Shown here one piece after another: positions 9,718-19,533 of a stretch of 49,285 nucleotides of DNA; within the stretch, counting starts at the first letter, position 1, and each line of letters starts with the position of its first letter. The notes under the pieces are model-generated. The model saw only the letters and a list, made by a program, of their open reading frames with translations. It was not told the origin of the DNA and did not search any database. Origin of the DNA: Actibacterium sp. (GTDB lineage: Bacteria; Pseudomonadota; Alphaproteobacteria; Rhodobacterales; Rhodobacteraceae); contig JADQCD010000049.1 of NCBI GenBank assembly GCA_016278285.1, positions 1-49,285 of the forward strand, read 5' to 3'. The position numbers and the translations under genes are program-made.

Positions 9718-11076
9718 TCAGGCTTCCAGCATGCGGCGCAGAAGCTCCAGATCCTCTGCGATCTGGGTATCGGTAGCGCGCAGATCGTCTATGCGCTTGA
9801 CGGCATGCATCACCGTGGTGTGGTCGCGCCCGCCGAACCGGCGCCCGATCTCGGGCAAGGAACGGGCCGTCAGCTGCTTGGCCAGATACATCGCGATCTG
9901 GCGCGGTCGCGCGATTGCACGGGTGCGTTTCGGGCCGATCAGATCCGACAGCCGGACGTTGAAATGCTCGCCCACCCGGCGCTGAATCTCTTCGACCGTC
10001 ACCTTCCGGTCCGAAGCGCGCAGAATGTCGGCCAGGCAGTCCTGCGCGAGTTCCAGCGTAATCTCGCGCCCGACCAGCGAGGCAAAGGCGAAAAGCCGCG
10101 TCAGCGCCCCTTCGAGCACACGCACATTGGTCGAAATGCGGTGCGCCAGAAATTCGAGTACACCCTTGGAGATGACAAGATCCTGATACTGCGCGCGGTA
10201 GAGTTCCACCTTTTGCTGCAAGACGCCGAGGCGCAGTTCATAATCGGTCGGGTGCAGATCCACCACCAGGCCGCATTGCAAACGGCTCTTGATCCGGTCC
10301 TCCAGGTCCTTGATCTCGCCCGGCGCGCGGTCGGCAGAGATAATGATCTGCTTGTTCTGGTCGACCAGCGCGTTGAAGGTGTGAAAGAATTCTTCCTGCG
10401 TGGACTCCTTGCCGGCGATGAACTGCACGTCATCGACCATCAGCACATCGACGGAACGAAACAGCTCCTTGAAGCCCATGGTGTTGCGGTCCCGCAGGGC
10501 CTGGATGAAACGATACATGAACTGTTCGGCGGATAGATAGACGACGCGCGACTCGGGCGCATGGTCGCGCAGCTCGTGCGCAATGGCATGCATCAGGTGT
10601 GTCTTGCCCAGCCCCACCCCACCGTAAAGGAACAGTGGGTTGAACGTGACCGGTCCGCCTTCGGCAACGCGTCGCGCGGCGGCATGGGCCAATTCATTCG
10701 GCTTGCCCACCACGAAGGTATCGAAGGTCAGCCGCCGGTCGATCGGGGCGCCCAGAATCTGGCCATCGGGTTCGGTGGCGTCGGGACTCGTGCCAGGCCG
10801 TGCCGTCGGCAAGGATGCCGATGGTTCGGGTTTGCGCGGCGCCACGCGAAATTCCAGCCGGTCCACCGGAGCGCCGTTCCGACACAGGTGGTGCTTTATC
10901 TCGTCGCCGAAATTGCGCGAAACCCAGTCGCCAAGAAAGCTGGTTGGAACATGGAATTGTGCGACCCCGTCGCCAAGTTCACTAAGCCTGAGTGGCTTGA
11001 TCCATGTGACAAAATTGTTTTCCCCGATCGAGTCCTGGATATCCCTGCATACCTGTCCCCATGTTTCGCTTGTCAT
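9718..11076 (-). CDS. dnaA: Chromosomal replication initiator protein DnaA
   Basis: FLYGGVGLGKTHLMHAIAHEL (Walker A), DVLMVDDVQFIAGKESTQEEFFHTFN, C-terminal GRDHTTVMHAVKRI. Confidence 0.97.
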   Translation of the reverse strand: MTSETWGQVCRDIQDSIGENNFVTWIKPLRLSELGDGVAQFHVPTSFLGDWVSRNFGDEIKHHLCRNGAPVDRLEFRVAPRKPEPSASLPTARPGTSPDATEPDGQILGAPIDRRLTFDTFVVGKPNELAHAAARRVAEGGPVTFNPLFLYGGVGLGKTHLMHAIAHELRDHAPESRVVYLSAEQFMYRFIQALRDRNTMGFKELFRSVDVLMVDDVQFIAGKESTQEEFFHTFNALVDQNKQIIISADRAPGEIKDLEDRIKSRLQCGLVVDLHPTDYELRLGVLQQKVELYRAQYQDLVISKGVLEFLAHRISTNVRVLEGALTRLFAFASLVGREITLELAQDCLADILRASDRKVTVEEIQRRVGEHFNVRLSDLIGPKRTRAIARPRQIAMYLAKQLTARSLPEIGRRFGGRDHTTVMHAVKRIDDLRATDTQIAEDLELLRRMLEA

Positions 11077-11643
11077 CGTTCACCCGCTCCAGCATCCATC
11101 CCCATGTCGCACCATGAACCGGCGTGTGGGCCTGTCCCCGCTCCACGCGTCGTCCGTGCGGCGAAATCATCGATCGGGAACAGAAGACCCGGGCCTCGCC
11201 GCGGCACGCGATGAAGCCGGTCCCGCATGCCTTTGCGGGTTCCGCGCAGCAAATGTCGCCACAGAGAGGATGAGCGAGCCCCTTCACACACCCTCTGCAT
11301 TCCGCGCTACGCAGTCTCCATGGACAGGCCGGTTTTCCGGGTGCGCGGCAGGTCGCCGCGCGCGCCGGGCCGACAGGAACCAGGTTCTGCGCAGCGCCAC
11401 GGGCTGCGACATATCCTGACCCCGACAAGCACCCCCGCACGTTCCTAGGCAGCTGATTTCGTGCAGGCGGGGTAATGCTTGTACCGTGTCCCCCCAAGAC
11501 GATGTGAATCGCAGGGACGAAATTAGCCACGCCGGGACGGCAGTCGCAACAGAACTTCACGCTTGACTATCGCTTTGCCCGGCCGAATCCAAAAAGCCCT
11601 TTCGGCACAATCGCGATGTGGGGAAAAATGCAACAATCCACCG

Positions 11644-11676
11644 AAAAAACGGGACACGCCATGGGCGCATCCCGTT
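11644..11676 (-). terminator. Rho-independent terminator downstream of rpsT
   Basis: Minus-strand AACGGGATGCGCC-CAT-GGCGTGTCCCGTT-TTTT: 13-pair stem (two G-T wobbles), 3-nt loop, T-run. Confidence 0.88.
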
Positions 11677-11700
11677 CAGAAACCGTTCGGTCGGTGATGG

Positions 11701-11967
11701 TCAGACGCCGAGCGCCTTGACCCGGGACGACAGGCGCGACACTTTCCGCGCCGCCGTGTTCTTGTGCAGAACGCCCTTGGTGACGCCGCGCATGATCTCG
11801 GGCTGTGCGGCGCGCAGGGCGGCCTCGGCGGCGGCCTTGTCGCCGGAGGCGATCGCCTCCTCAACCTTGCGCAGATAGGTGCGGATACGCGAACGGCGTG
11901 CCTTGTTTACGGCGAAACGGCGCTCATTCTCGCGGGCGCGCTTCTTTGCCTGGGGCGAATTTGCCAT
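11701..11967 (-). CDS. rpsT: 30S ribosomal protein S20
   Basis: [39 protein letters not shown]...[21 protein letters not shown]. Confidence 0.96.
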   Translation of the reverse strand: MANSPQAKKRARENERRFAVNKARRSRIRTYLRKVEEAIASGDKAAAEAALRAAQPEIMRGVTKGVLHKNTAARKVSRLSSRVKALGV

Positions 11968-12137
11968 GTTGTGTTTCCCTTCATCGGGTCAATTGAATGT
12001 CGATTACGCAATTAGCCCGACCGGGTTCTGAACCGGCTGATTCTGGCCAGAGCGGGCCTCACGCGCATATGTGGCGCACTCTATAGTGTAGGGTTTGCGC
12101 GAAGGAAACCGAAAAAACGCCCCGGCGCCCGTGCCTG

Positions 12138-12914
12138 TCACTTGTCGCGAAACTGCGGCTCGCGTTTTTCGAGGAAGGCCGACATGCCTTCTTTCTGGTC
12201 GTCGGTGGCGAAGAGCGAATGAAAAACGCGCCGCTCGAACAGCAAACCCTCGCGCAGCGTCGTCTCATAGCTGCGATTGACGCATTCCTTGACCGCGATG
12301 GTGGTAAGCCTCGATTTTTCGGCGATCTTGTCAGCGACGACCATGACCTCTTCCATCAGCTTCTTCGCCGGCACCACGCGGCTGACAAGGCCCGAGCGTT
12401 CAGCCTCGTCCGCATCCATGAAGCGGCCGGTCAGGTGCATGTCCATCGACTTTGACTTGCCGACGAAACGGGTCAGGCGCTGCGTGCCACCGATGCCGGC
12501 GATCACACCCAGATTGATTTCCGGCTGGCCGAACTTGGCCGTATCGGAAGCGATGATGAAGTCGCACAGCATGGCCAGTTCGCAGCCGCCCCCCAGGGCA
12601 TATCCGGAGACCGCCGCGATGATCGGTTTGCGGCAGCGCAGGATATCCTCGGTCTCGGGCGTGAAGAAATCATTGCCGAAGACATCGACGAAGCCCTTCT
12701 GGCTCATCTCCTTGATGTCGGCGCCCGCCGCGAATGCCTTTTCCGAGCCGGTCAAGACGATGCAGCGCACCTTGTCGTTCCTGTCCGCCTGTCCGATCGC
12801 GTCCGCCAGTTCCGACATCAGTTCTGCATTCAGTGCGTTCAGCGCGTCGGGGCGATTCAACCGGATCAGGGCGACATGTTCTTCGATCTCGACGATCAGG
12901 GTCTTGTAGGCCAT
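12138..12914 (-). CDS. Enoyl-CoA hydratase
   Basis: Crotonase fold motifs: KAFAAGADIKEM, IAAVSGYALGGGCELAMLCDFIIAS, FGQPEINLGVIAGIGGTQRLTR. Confidence 0.93.
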   Translation of the reverse strand: MAYKTLIVEIEEHVALIRLNRPDALNALNAELMSELADAIGQADRNDKVRCIVLTGSEKAFAAGADIKEMSQKGFVDVFGNDFFTPETEDILRCRKPIIAAVSGYALGGGCELAMLCDFIIASDTAKFGQPEINLGVIAGIGGTQRLTRFVGKSKSMDMHLTGRFMDADEAERSGLVSRVVPAKKLMEEVMVVADKIAEKSRLTTIAVKECVNRSYETTLREGLLFERRVFHSLFATDDQKEGMSAFLEKREPQFRDK

Positions 12915-12976
12915 GCGCGGGGCGCCTCCCTATGTGTTCGAGGAGATTCCTTACCAGCCTCAATCAGACGATCAAG

Positions 12977-13828
12977 TTATCTTTGGCATTGCGGACAATG
13001 GAAGGTCGAGCGGCCCGACTGGACGATTCGGGCGATTTCGCCGTGGCATCCGGGGGTTGCGCAGGGCTGACCGGCGCGACCGTAGGCGCGAAAATCATGC
13101 TGGAAGTAACCCAGTTCGCCATCGGTCCGGCGATGATCGCGCAGGCTGGACCCGCCTGCGGCGATCGCCTCGGTCAGCACGTCCCGAATAATCGGCACCA
13201 GCGATGCGACCCGCCGGGCGGCGATGTTTCCGGCCTTGCGACGCGGCGAAATTCCGGCCCTGTGCAACGCTTCGCAAACATAGATATTGCCAAGGCCAGC
13301 GACGATCCGCTGATCCAGCAACGCCATCTTGATCGAGGTCATCCGATCCTTCAGACGCGTGACGAGATACTCTTCGTTGAAGCCGTTTCCCAAAGGTTCG
13401 GGCCCCAGATCGCGCAGCAGCCAGTGGTCTTGCGCCCGCGCGGTTTCGATCAGGTCCATCGCCCCGAACCGGCGTGTATCGTTGAAGGTGACGCGCGCAC
13501 CCTGCTGCATGTCCAGCACTACATGGTCATGTTTCTGCGGCGCCGCGCGGGCATGATGGAAATGGCCCAACGTGATGCCGGAAATAAGCATTCGGCCGGA
13601 CATGCCCAGATGGATCAGAAGCGTCTCGCCGGACGACAGATCGGCCAGGATATACTTTGACCGGCGTCGCAACTGTTCGACGCGCGCGCCGGTCAGGCGT
13701 TCGGCCATGCGCGTCGGGAACGGCCAGCGAAGATCAGGGCGGTTGATCCGCGCCGCGGCAATCACGCATCCCTCCATCACCGGGGCCAGGCCGCGGCGGA
13801 CCGTTTCGACCTCGGGCAATTCAGGCAT
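12977..13828 (-). CDS. mutM: Formamidopyrimidine-DNA glycosylase
   Basis: [15 protein letters not shown]-terminus; C-terminal zinc finger C-x4-C-x16-C-x2-C ([30 protein letters not shown]). Confidence 0.95.
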   Translation of the reverse strand: MPELPEVETVRRGLAPVMEGCVIAAARINRPDLRWPFPTRMAERLTGARVEQLRRRSKYILADLSSGETLLIHLGMSGRMLISGITLGHFHHARAAPQKHDHVVLDMQQGARVTFNDTRRFGAMDLIETARAQDHWLLRDLGPEPLGNGFNEEYLVTRLKDRMTSIKMALLDQRIVAGLGNIYVCEALHRAGISPRRKAGNIAARRVASLVPIIRDVLTEAIAAGGSSLRDHRRTDGELGYFQHDFRAYGRAGQPCATPGCHGEIARIVQSGRSTFHCPQCQR

Positions 13829-13894
13829 GTGGCGCTTCCTCTCGGCCGGCATTCGTTGTAACGGCGGGTGGGCATCCTATAAAAAGGGTGCGTT

Positions 13895-14668
13895 TTGAGC
13901 GACGGCAAGGGGCGGATGACCCACGACGACCAGAAAACCACGCATTTCGGGTTCCAGACCGTTCCCGAGGGCGAAAAGGCCGGCAAGGTCCACGGTGTGT
14001 TTACCAGCGTAGCGTCGCGTTACGACGTGATGAACGACGTCATGTCGGCCGGTATTCATCGATTGTGGAAGGATGCGATGATGGACTGGCTGGCGCCCCG
14101 GCCTGGCCAGCGTCTTCTGGATGTGGCCGGCGGCACCGGCGACATCGCCTTTCGCTTTCTCAAGCGGGCGCCGGGTGCAGGGGCTGTCGTGCTGGACATG
14201 ACCGAGTCGATGCTTCAGGCTGGCCGGCAAAGGGCCGAGGCCGAAGACATGGCCGCCAGCCTCGAATGGGTGGTGGGCGACGCGATGGCGCTTCCGTTCG
14301 CGGCCAACAGTTTCGACGTATATTCCATTTCCTTCGGCATCCGGAACGTCACCCGCATCGAGGACGCATTGTCCGAGGCGTTCCGCGTGCTGCGCCCCGG
14401 CGGGCGGCTGATGGTTCTGGAATTCAGCCAGTTGCCCAACCGGATGATGCAATGGGCTTATGACCGTTATTCCTTCAACGTGATCCCGGCGATGGGGCAG
14501 CTGGTGGCGAACGACCGCGACAGCTATCAGTATCTGGTGGAATCGATCCGACGTTTTCCGGACCAGGAGGCATTCGCCGGGATGATCCGCGCGGCGGGGT
14601 TCGAGAACGTGAAATACCGAAACCTGACCATGGGTGTCGCAGCATTGCATTCCGGCTGGAAGATCTGA
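13895..14668 (+). CDS. ubiE: Ubiquinone/menaquinone biosynthesis C-methyltransferase UbiE
   Basis: [59 protein letters not shown] start. Confidence 0.95.
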   Translation: MSDGKGRMTHDDQKTTHFGFQTVPEGEKAGKVHGVFTSVASRYDVMNDVMSAGIHRLWKDAMMDWLAPRPGQRLLDVAGGTGDIAFRFLKRAPGAGAVVLDMTESMLQAGRQRAEAEDMAASLEWVVGDAMALPFAANSFDVYSISFGIRNVTRIEDALSEAFRVLRPGGRLMVLEFSQLPNRMMQWAYDRYSFNVIPAMGQLVANDRDSYQYLVESIRRFPDQEAFAGMIRAAGFENVKYRNLTMGVAALHSGWKI

Positions 14669-14669
14669 G

Positions 14670-16199
14670 GTGCGCGGACCGCATAATATTTGGCGGCTGA
14701 TCCGCACCGGCGCGACGCTCGAACGCACTGGCGCGATGGGCGCGGTGCTGGCCGCGTTCGACGCGCCGCGGCACCTGCGCATCCTGGCGCGCGTAATCGG
14801 ATGGCCCTTCGCGTGGCTTGGCTATCGCGGCGATCCGGCGCACCCGCCCGTTCCGCGCGCGCTGACCGCGTTGGGTCCGGCCTATATCAAGTTCGGCCAG
14901 ATTCTTTCGACCCGACCCGATGTGGTGGGCGACGAGCTGGCGCAACAATTGCGGGTGCTGCAAGACAAGCTTCCGCCATTTTCCATGGAAGCGGCCAGGC
15001 AGACCATCGAAGCCGAGCTTGGTCTGCCGGTGGATCAGATCTTTTCCGATTTCGGCGCGCCGGTCGCGGCAGCGTCCATCGCGCAGGTGCACAAGGCCCG
15101 CCTGGCCGACACCGGCGAGGAGGTCGCGGTCAAGGTCTTGCGTCCACGGATCGAGCGGGATTTCCAGAAGGATATCGACGCTTTCTATTTCGCCGCCGGC
15201 CTGGTCGAGGCGCTGTCTCCCTCATCGCGGCGCTTGCGTCCCACCGACGTGATCGCGCATTTCGAAGGCGTGGTGCTGGGCGAGCTGGATCTGCGACTGG
15301 AAGCCTCGGCCGCATCGGAATTTGCCGCGAACACGGCCGAGGATGACGGGTTTTTCGTGCCCGAACCCCACTGGTCCTTCAGCAGCCGCCGGGTGCTGAC
15401 GCTGACCTGGGCCGAGGGCATTTCCCTGGGCGACAACCCCGCCATCGACGCTGCGGGGCATGACCGGCGCGAACTTGGCGAACGGGTGCTGCGCTTCTTC
15501 CTGCGCCACGCCCTGCGCGATGGTTTTTTTCATGCGGACATGCACCAGGGCAACCTGAAAGTCGCGGCCAATGGCGACATCATCGCGCTGGACTTCGGAA
15601 TCATGGGGCGGATCGACGAATATACCCGCCGCGTCTATGCCGAGATCCTGTTCGGGTTCATCCGCAAGGATTATCGCCGCGTCGCGGAAGTGCATTTCGA
15701 GGCCGGATATGTCCCCGCCGACCGGGACATGGATGAATTCGCCCGCGCGCTGCGGGCCGTGGGCGACCCGATTTTCGGCATGGATGCCTCGCATATCTCG
15801 ATGGGACGGTTGCTGAGCTATCTTTTCGAGGTGACGGAACGCTTCGGGATGCAGACACGCACCGAATTGATTCTGCTGCAACGGACAATGGTGGTGGTCG
15901 AAGGTGTGGCAAGGTCGTTGAACCCGCACACCAACATATGGGAGGTCGCTCGCCCGATCGTCGAGGATTACATAAAGGAAAATGTAGGGCCCAAGGCCTT
16001 CCTGCGCGATCTGGCCCGCACGATCGTGGTGCTCTCGCGCTTCGGTCCGAAATTGCCGCATATGGCCGAAGCCGCCTTGCTGCGTCAGGCCGGGCCTGCC
16101 GACCCTCCAGCCCGGCCCTCGCGGTTCTGGCCCGTTCTCTGGCTGATCCTCGGCGCCGGTGCGGGGGCCGGCGCAGCGATGCTTGCCTTCACGCTTTAG
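14670..16199 (+). CDS. ubiB: 2-polyprenylphenol 6-hydroxylase / ABC1-UbiB kinase-like
   Basis: LGPAYIKFGQILSTRPDVVG, VAVKVLRP, FFHADMHQGNLKV, ALDFGIMGRID; GTG start. Confidence 0.93.
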   Translation: MRGPHNIWRLIRTGATLERTGAMGAVLAAFDAPRHLRILARVIGWPFAWLGYRGDPAHPPVPRALTALGPAYIKFGQILSTRPDVVGDELAQQLRVLQDKLPPFSMEAARQTIEAELGLPVDQIFSDFGAPVAAASIAQVHKARLADTGEEVAVKVLRPRIERDFQKDIDAFYFAAGLVEALSPSSRRLRPTDVIAHFEGVVLGELDLRLEASAASEFAANTAEDDGFFVPEPHWSFSSRRVLTLTWAEGISLGDNPAIDAAGHDRRELGERVLRFFLRHALRDGFFHADMHQGNLKVAANGDIIALDFGIMGRIDEYTRRVYAEILFGFIRKDYRRVAEVHFEAGYVPADRDMDEFARALRAVGDPIFGMDASHISMGRLLSYLFEVTERFGMQTRTELILLQRTMVVVEGVARSLNPHTNIWEVARPIVEDYIKENVGPKAFLRDLARTIVVLSRFGPKLPHMAEAALLRQAGPADPPARPSRFWPVLWLILGAGAGAGAAMLAFTL

Positions 16200-16870
16200 C
16201 CTGCCGGATCACGCAAACCGGATACATCGTCAACCGCGACACGCATCCCGCCCTCCAGAACCAGAACCGGTTTGCCATCCTCGATCCGCGCCTCGGAAAT
16301 CATCGAATAGACCTGGGGGGGCGAACTGTCGATCACCCCGGTTCCGTCAATGCTTTCGACTGCGAAACTGTATTGACCGGCAGGCAGCCGGGCCCCGCTC
16401 GCGGTCAGACCGCTCCATGTCATCGGCTGGTTGGAAAGGCCGATGTCCAATCGCTGAACCGCCGCCCCTTCGGCGTTGCGGACGACCAGTTCGGCCCGTT
16501 CCGCGGCCGGGTCCGGCGCCGGATCGATGGTCACCGGGGTTCCGTCATAGAAAACCGGCGCGGCGACCCGAGCTTCCTTTCCAACCCAACCGGCATATTG
16601 CGAGATTCCGGCGCCTCCCAACTGGTTTGCAAGGTCGGACAGGATGTTATTCGTCTGAACCTGCTGCTCGACATTCGAGAACGTGGCCAGCTGCACCGCG
16701 AAATCCGTGGACTTCACGGGGTTCAAGGGATCCTGATTTTGAAGCTGTGTCGTCAACATGTTCAGGAAAGTTTCGAAATCCGAGCTTATGACCGGCGAAT
16801 TACTGTTCTTCGTTTCAGTGGCTCGCACCGGGCCCGTCGTGCCGGCAGGGGCGGTTTGTGTAACGTCCAT
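16196..16870 (-). CDS. flgD: Flagellar hook capping protein FlgD
   Basis: SSDFETFLNMLTTQLQNQDPLNPVKSTDFAVQLATFSNVEQQVQTN. Confidence 0.92.
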   Translation of the reverse strand: MDVTQTAPAGTTGPVRATETKNSNSPVISSDFETFLNMLTTQLQNQDPLNPVKSTDFAVQLATFSNVEQQVQTNNILSDLANQLGGAGISQYAGWVGKEARVAAPVFYDGTPVTIDPAPDPAAERAELVVRNAEGAAVQRLDIGLSNQPMTWSGLTASGARLPAGQYSFAVESIDGTGVIDSSPPQVYSMISEARIEDGKPVLVLEGGMRVAVDDVSGLRDPAG

Positions 16871-16882
16871 GGGGCATTCCTT

Positions 16883-17941
16883 TCACAGGCGAATGTCCAA
16901 CCCGTCGGCTGGCTCAGGGGCGGATGAATGCGGTTGCGGCATATCCGCGGCGGGCGCGTCCGGTTGCGGTTCGGCCCGCTCGGGCAGCGGTCCCGGGGTC
17001 CCATGCCCGTGCTGACCCGACCCGGCGAAATTGAAACGGACGTCCCGGTAACCGAGATCGCGAAATTCCTGGGCAAGCGTATCGGCATGCCGCCGGAACA
17101 GTTCGGCGGTTTCCGGGCGGTCGGCGCTGATTGTGACCGTGATCCCCGAGTCGCCCGGCGACAGGGTCATCCGCAACCGGCCCAGTTCTTCGGGGCTGAG
17201 GGTCAGATCGACAGTGTCGTTCGACGCCTGGTGAAGGGCAACGGCCATCTGGTTCAGCACCGTTTGCGGCGGCAGAGCCGGCATGGATGAGGCGGAAGGT
17301 AAAACGCTGCGGGGCCCCTCGGGTCCGGCGGGCGCCGTCGTCAGCTGGGCCTGGGCCTCGGAAGGCATCATGTCGGATGGCAGAGCGGGCGAGCCGCCGA
17401 GCGCGATCCCCCCCTGCGTCGGCCCCCCTTTTGCCAATTGCGAGTCCGCGGCTGCTGGCCCGGGCGGGGCGGAACGATCCGATTGTGGCCCTTGGCCTTC
17501 CATTTCTGGCGATCCTTCCCGCGTTGGCTTCGCGTCCGGCGAGAAAGCCGGCAGGCCCCTCTCATATTGCGCGAATGCGGTTCCGCTGCCCGCCGCACGG
17601 GTGGCGCGCATCATGACTTCCCCGGTCGCGCCGGCGGTCGCCCCGCCGGCCATTGACCGGCGCCCCTCCTCCAGCCTTGCCATTCCGGCGGGTTCCGGGG
17701 GATGCCGCATCGCCTTTGCTTCATCGCCGACGCGGCGGAATGCCCCGAGGCCCATCTGCAACGGCCGATCCGTCCGGGCGTCACCGCTTTTTTTCTGTCT
17801 CGACCGGTCTCGTGACACATCAGCCGGACCTACCGCAACAGGGGCCTGCGCGGCCGGCCCTCCGCCCTCATGGAGCGCCCCGGAAAAGGGCCCAGGCGGC
17901 AGCCAGCCCGGCGATTCCATCGTCGTGGCCGCTGGCACCAT
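16883..17941 (-). CDS. fliK: Flagellar hook-length control protein FliK, C-terminal part (see split finding)
   Basis: C-terminal domain: VDLTLSPEELGRLRMTLSPGDSGITVTISADRPETAELFRRHADTLAQEFRDLGY. Confidence 0.82.
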   Translation of the reverse strand: MVPAATTMESPGWLPPGPFSGALHEGGGPAAQAPVAVGPADVSRDRSRQKKSGDARTDRPLQMGLGAFRRVGDEAKAMRHPPEPAGMARLEEGRRSMAGGATAGATGEVMMRATRAAGSGTAFAQYERGLPAFSPDAKPTREGSPEMEGQGPQSDRSAPPGPAAADSQLAKGGPTQGGIALGGSPALPSDMMPSEAQAQLTTAPAGPEGPRSVLPSASSMPALPPQTVLNQMAVALHQASNDTVDLTLSPEELGRLRMTLSPGDSGITVTISADRPETAELFRRHADTLAQEFRDLGYRDVRFNFAGSGQHGHGTPGPLPERAEPQPDAPAADMPQPHSSAPEPADGLDIRL

Positions 17942-19139
17942 TGCCGGCAGTGTTGGTTGCGTCCCTCCCCGCGTCCGTCCTTTGCGCGGCGGGGATTTTC
18001 ACATGACGCAGATTCGGCGTCGTGTTCTTGCCATGACGCGCCTTTTCGGACTGCCCGCCCCCTGGAAGCAGACCCGCACCAGCCTTGACACCGTCGCGTC
18101 GCGCTTCGGACACCACGGATGAAGCGTCCGTCGCGGTGCGCCCCATCGTAACCTTGTGCCCGCTGTCATGCGGCTCTGCGCGCATGCGTTTATGGCCAAG
18201 ATCGGAAACAGGTGTTGGGCCCATTTTCAAAATTCGCTCATTCGCATCTTCGACACCAGAGGCCGGCATCGTGGACGGATTGCGCGCAATCCGTTCATTC
18301 CCGTTCGTCAAGGCCGCGAATCCGCCCTTTTCGGTTTCGCCCCCCGCCAATCCGACCGAACGGCGGGAAAGCCCGTCTTGCGGATCAGAGGCCCTTTCGG
18401 GCCGCAAGGCATCGGCGGAATGGTTTCTCGTGCCGCTCTTCGTTCGAATTTTCTCCACCCGATTCCCCAGCCTTTCCGCGGCGGTGGTTTCGGCGCGAGC
18501 GACAGCGGCAGGTCTGTCATTCGGCGACGCGACGGCACTTTCAGCCCCAGCAGGGACGTGCCCGACCTTGTCTGACAATCGCTTGTCCACATTGGCGAAA
18601 GCGCCCGGAAGGGTGACGTTGTTCGGAATATGTTCGCCATTGACGCCACTCTTCGGATTGACCGGGCCTGGCCCGGTGCTGGCCCGGAAAACTGTGTCTG
18701 CGTGCGCGACGAACTGCATTGCCGTGGCGCTGCCCTCGATCGAGGGGATGCTGGGCTCGGACCCGAGGACAATTGCCCCGGCACCCTGGTCGGACTTGTC
18801 CGCCTGGTGCTGTTTCCCCGGCGGTTCGGTCATGCCTGCCAGCAGCTGTCGATCACGGTCGTCAACCACGCCGAAAGGACGCACATCCTTGGGACCCGCC
18901 GCCAGAAAGGCTGGCGACGGCCCACCGTGCGAAGCGGGTCTTTTGGGAATCTGCCCGGGCGGGCTTGGTATCATCCCTTCGCGCGCTTCAAGCGCGCTGG
19001 CTGGCCAGGTTTTCGCGGAAATTTCCATCTCCGCGGCGAAGCTGTCCGTCATCGCGCTGACTGGAACCACCGCGAAAGGCGCGCCTTTCCTGGCGGAACC
19101 GGCCGCATAAACCCCTTCTGGGCGGATTGTGTTCGGCAT
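17868..19139 (-). CDS. Probable N-terminal part of FliK in a different frame
   Basis: 423-aa low-complexity ORF immediately upstream of the FliK C-terminal ORF on the same strand, overlapping it by 74 nt; no independent domain recognised. Confidence 0.55.
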   Translation of the reverse strand: MPNTIRPEGVYAAGSARKGAPFAVVPVSAMTDSFAAEMEISAKTWPASALEAREGMIPSPPGQIPKRPASHGGPSPAFLAAGPKDVRPFGVVDDRDRQLLAGMTEPPGKQHQADKSDQGAGAIVLGSEPSIPSIEGSATAMQFVAHADTVFRASTGPGPVNPKSGVNGEHIPNNVTLPGAFANVDKRLSDKVGHVPAGAESAVASPNDRPAAVARAETTAAERLGNRVEKIRTKSGTRNHSADALRPERASDPQDGLSRRSVGLAGGETEKGGFAALTNGNERIARNPSTMPASGVEDANERILKMGPTPVSDLGHKRMRAEPHDSGHKVTMGRTATDASSVVSEARRDGVKAGAGLLPGGGQSEKARHGKNTTPNLRHVKIPAAQRTDAGRDATNTAGNGASGHDDGIAGLAAAWALFRGAP

Positions 19140-19189
19140 TTCTTCCTCGGCGGCGTGCCTTCAATGCCGACCAGTCTTGCCCCCGGAGG

Positions 19190-19204
19190 TTACCACTTCT
19201 TTAC
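19190..19204. promoter_or_regulatory. CtrA-like site TTAC-N7-TTAC in divergent fliK / rod-binding gene intergenic
   Basis: TTAC CACTTCT TTAC read directly; 6/8 to TTAA-N7-TTAA. Confidence 0.35.
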
Positions 19205-19254
19205 CCGTACAGGGTCATAAACCCGAAAACCCATCGCAATTGAAGGAATTCCGG

Positions 19255-19533
19255 ATGCCAGAGATTGCCGCCATGACCAGCGCCACAGCACCCACCACGC
19301 CCGATATGCAATTGCGCCGGCTTTCGCGAGAGCTGGAAGTCAACTTTATGGCCGAAATGCTGAAATCCGCGGGCTTCGGCAAGGCGCGCGATGCTTTCGG
19401 CGGCGGCGCCGGGGAAGAACAGTTCGGCTCTTTCATGCGCCGGGCGCAGGCCCGGGAAATGGTCAGATCCGGCGGGATCGGCTTGGCCGAGCACCTTTTC
19501 GAAGCCCTGAAGGAGCGTGCTGATGGCGAATGA
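19255..19533 (+). CDS. FlgJ-like rod-binding protein without muramidase domain
   Basis: LEVNFMAEMLKSAGFGKARDAFGGGAGEEQFGSFMRRAQAREMVRSGGIGLAEHLFEAL. Confidence 0.8.
   Translation: MPEIAAMTSATAPTTPDMQLRRLSRELEVNFMAEMLKSAGFGKARDAFGGGAGEEQFGSFMRRAQAREMVRSGGIGLAEHLFEALKERADGE

Noticed and set aside
10982-11560. 192-aa minus-strand ORF upstream of dnaA
   Set aside because: Overlaps the dnaA start region, composition not protein-like, no domain; treated as non-coding leader.
11077-11700. Chromosomal origin (oriC) at dnaA
   Set aside because: No cluster of good DnaA boxes (TTATCCACA) or AT-rich unwinding element seen; only isolated weak matches.
17868-17900. Canonical -1 slippery heptamer explaining the fliK split (GGGCCCTTTTCC)
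   Set aside because: In the upstream ORF's frame the codons are TGG GCC CTT TTC, so no X XXY YYZ heptamer is in register, and the needed shift is +1/-2 rather than -1.
17283-19110. Long plus-strand ORFs (17283..18122, 18085..19110) opposite fliK
   Set aside because: Low-complexity antisense shadow of GC-rich fliK; no recognisable domain, and the opposite strand encodes a clear FliK C-terminal domain.
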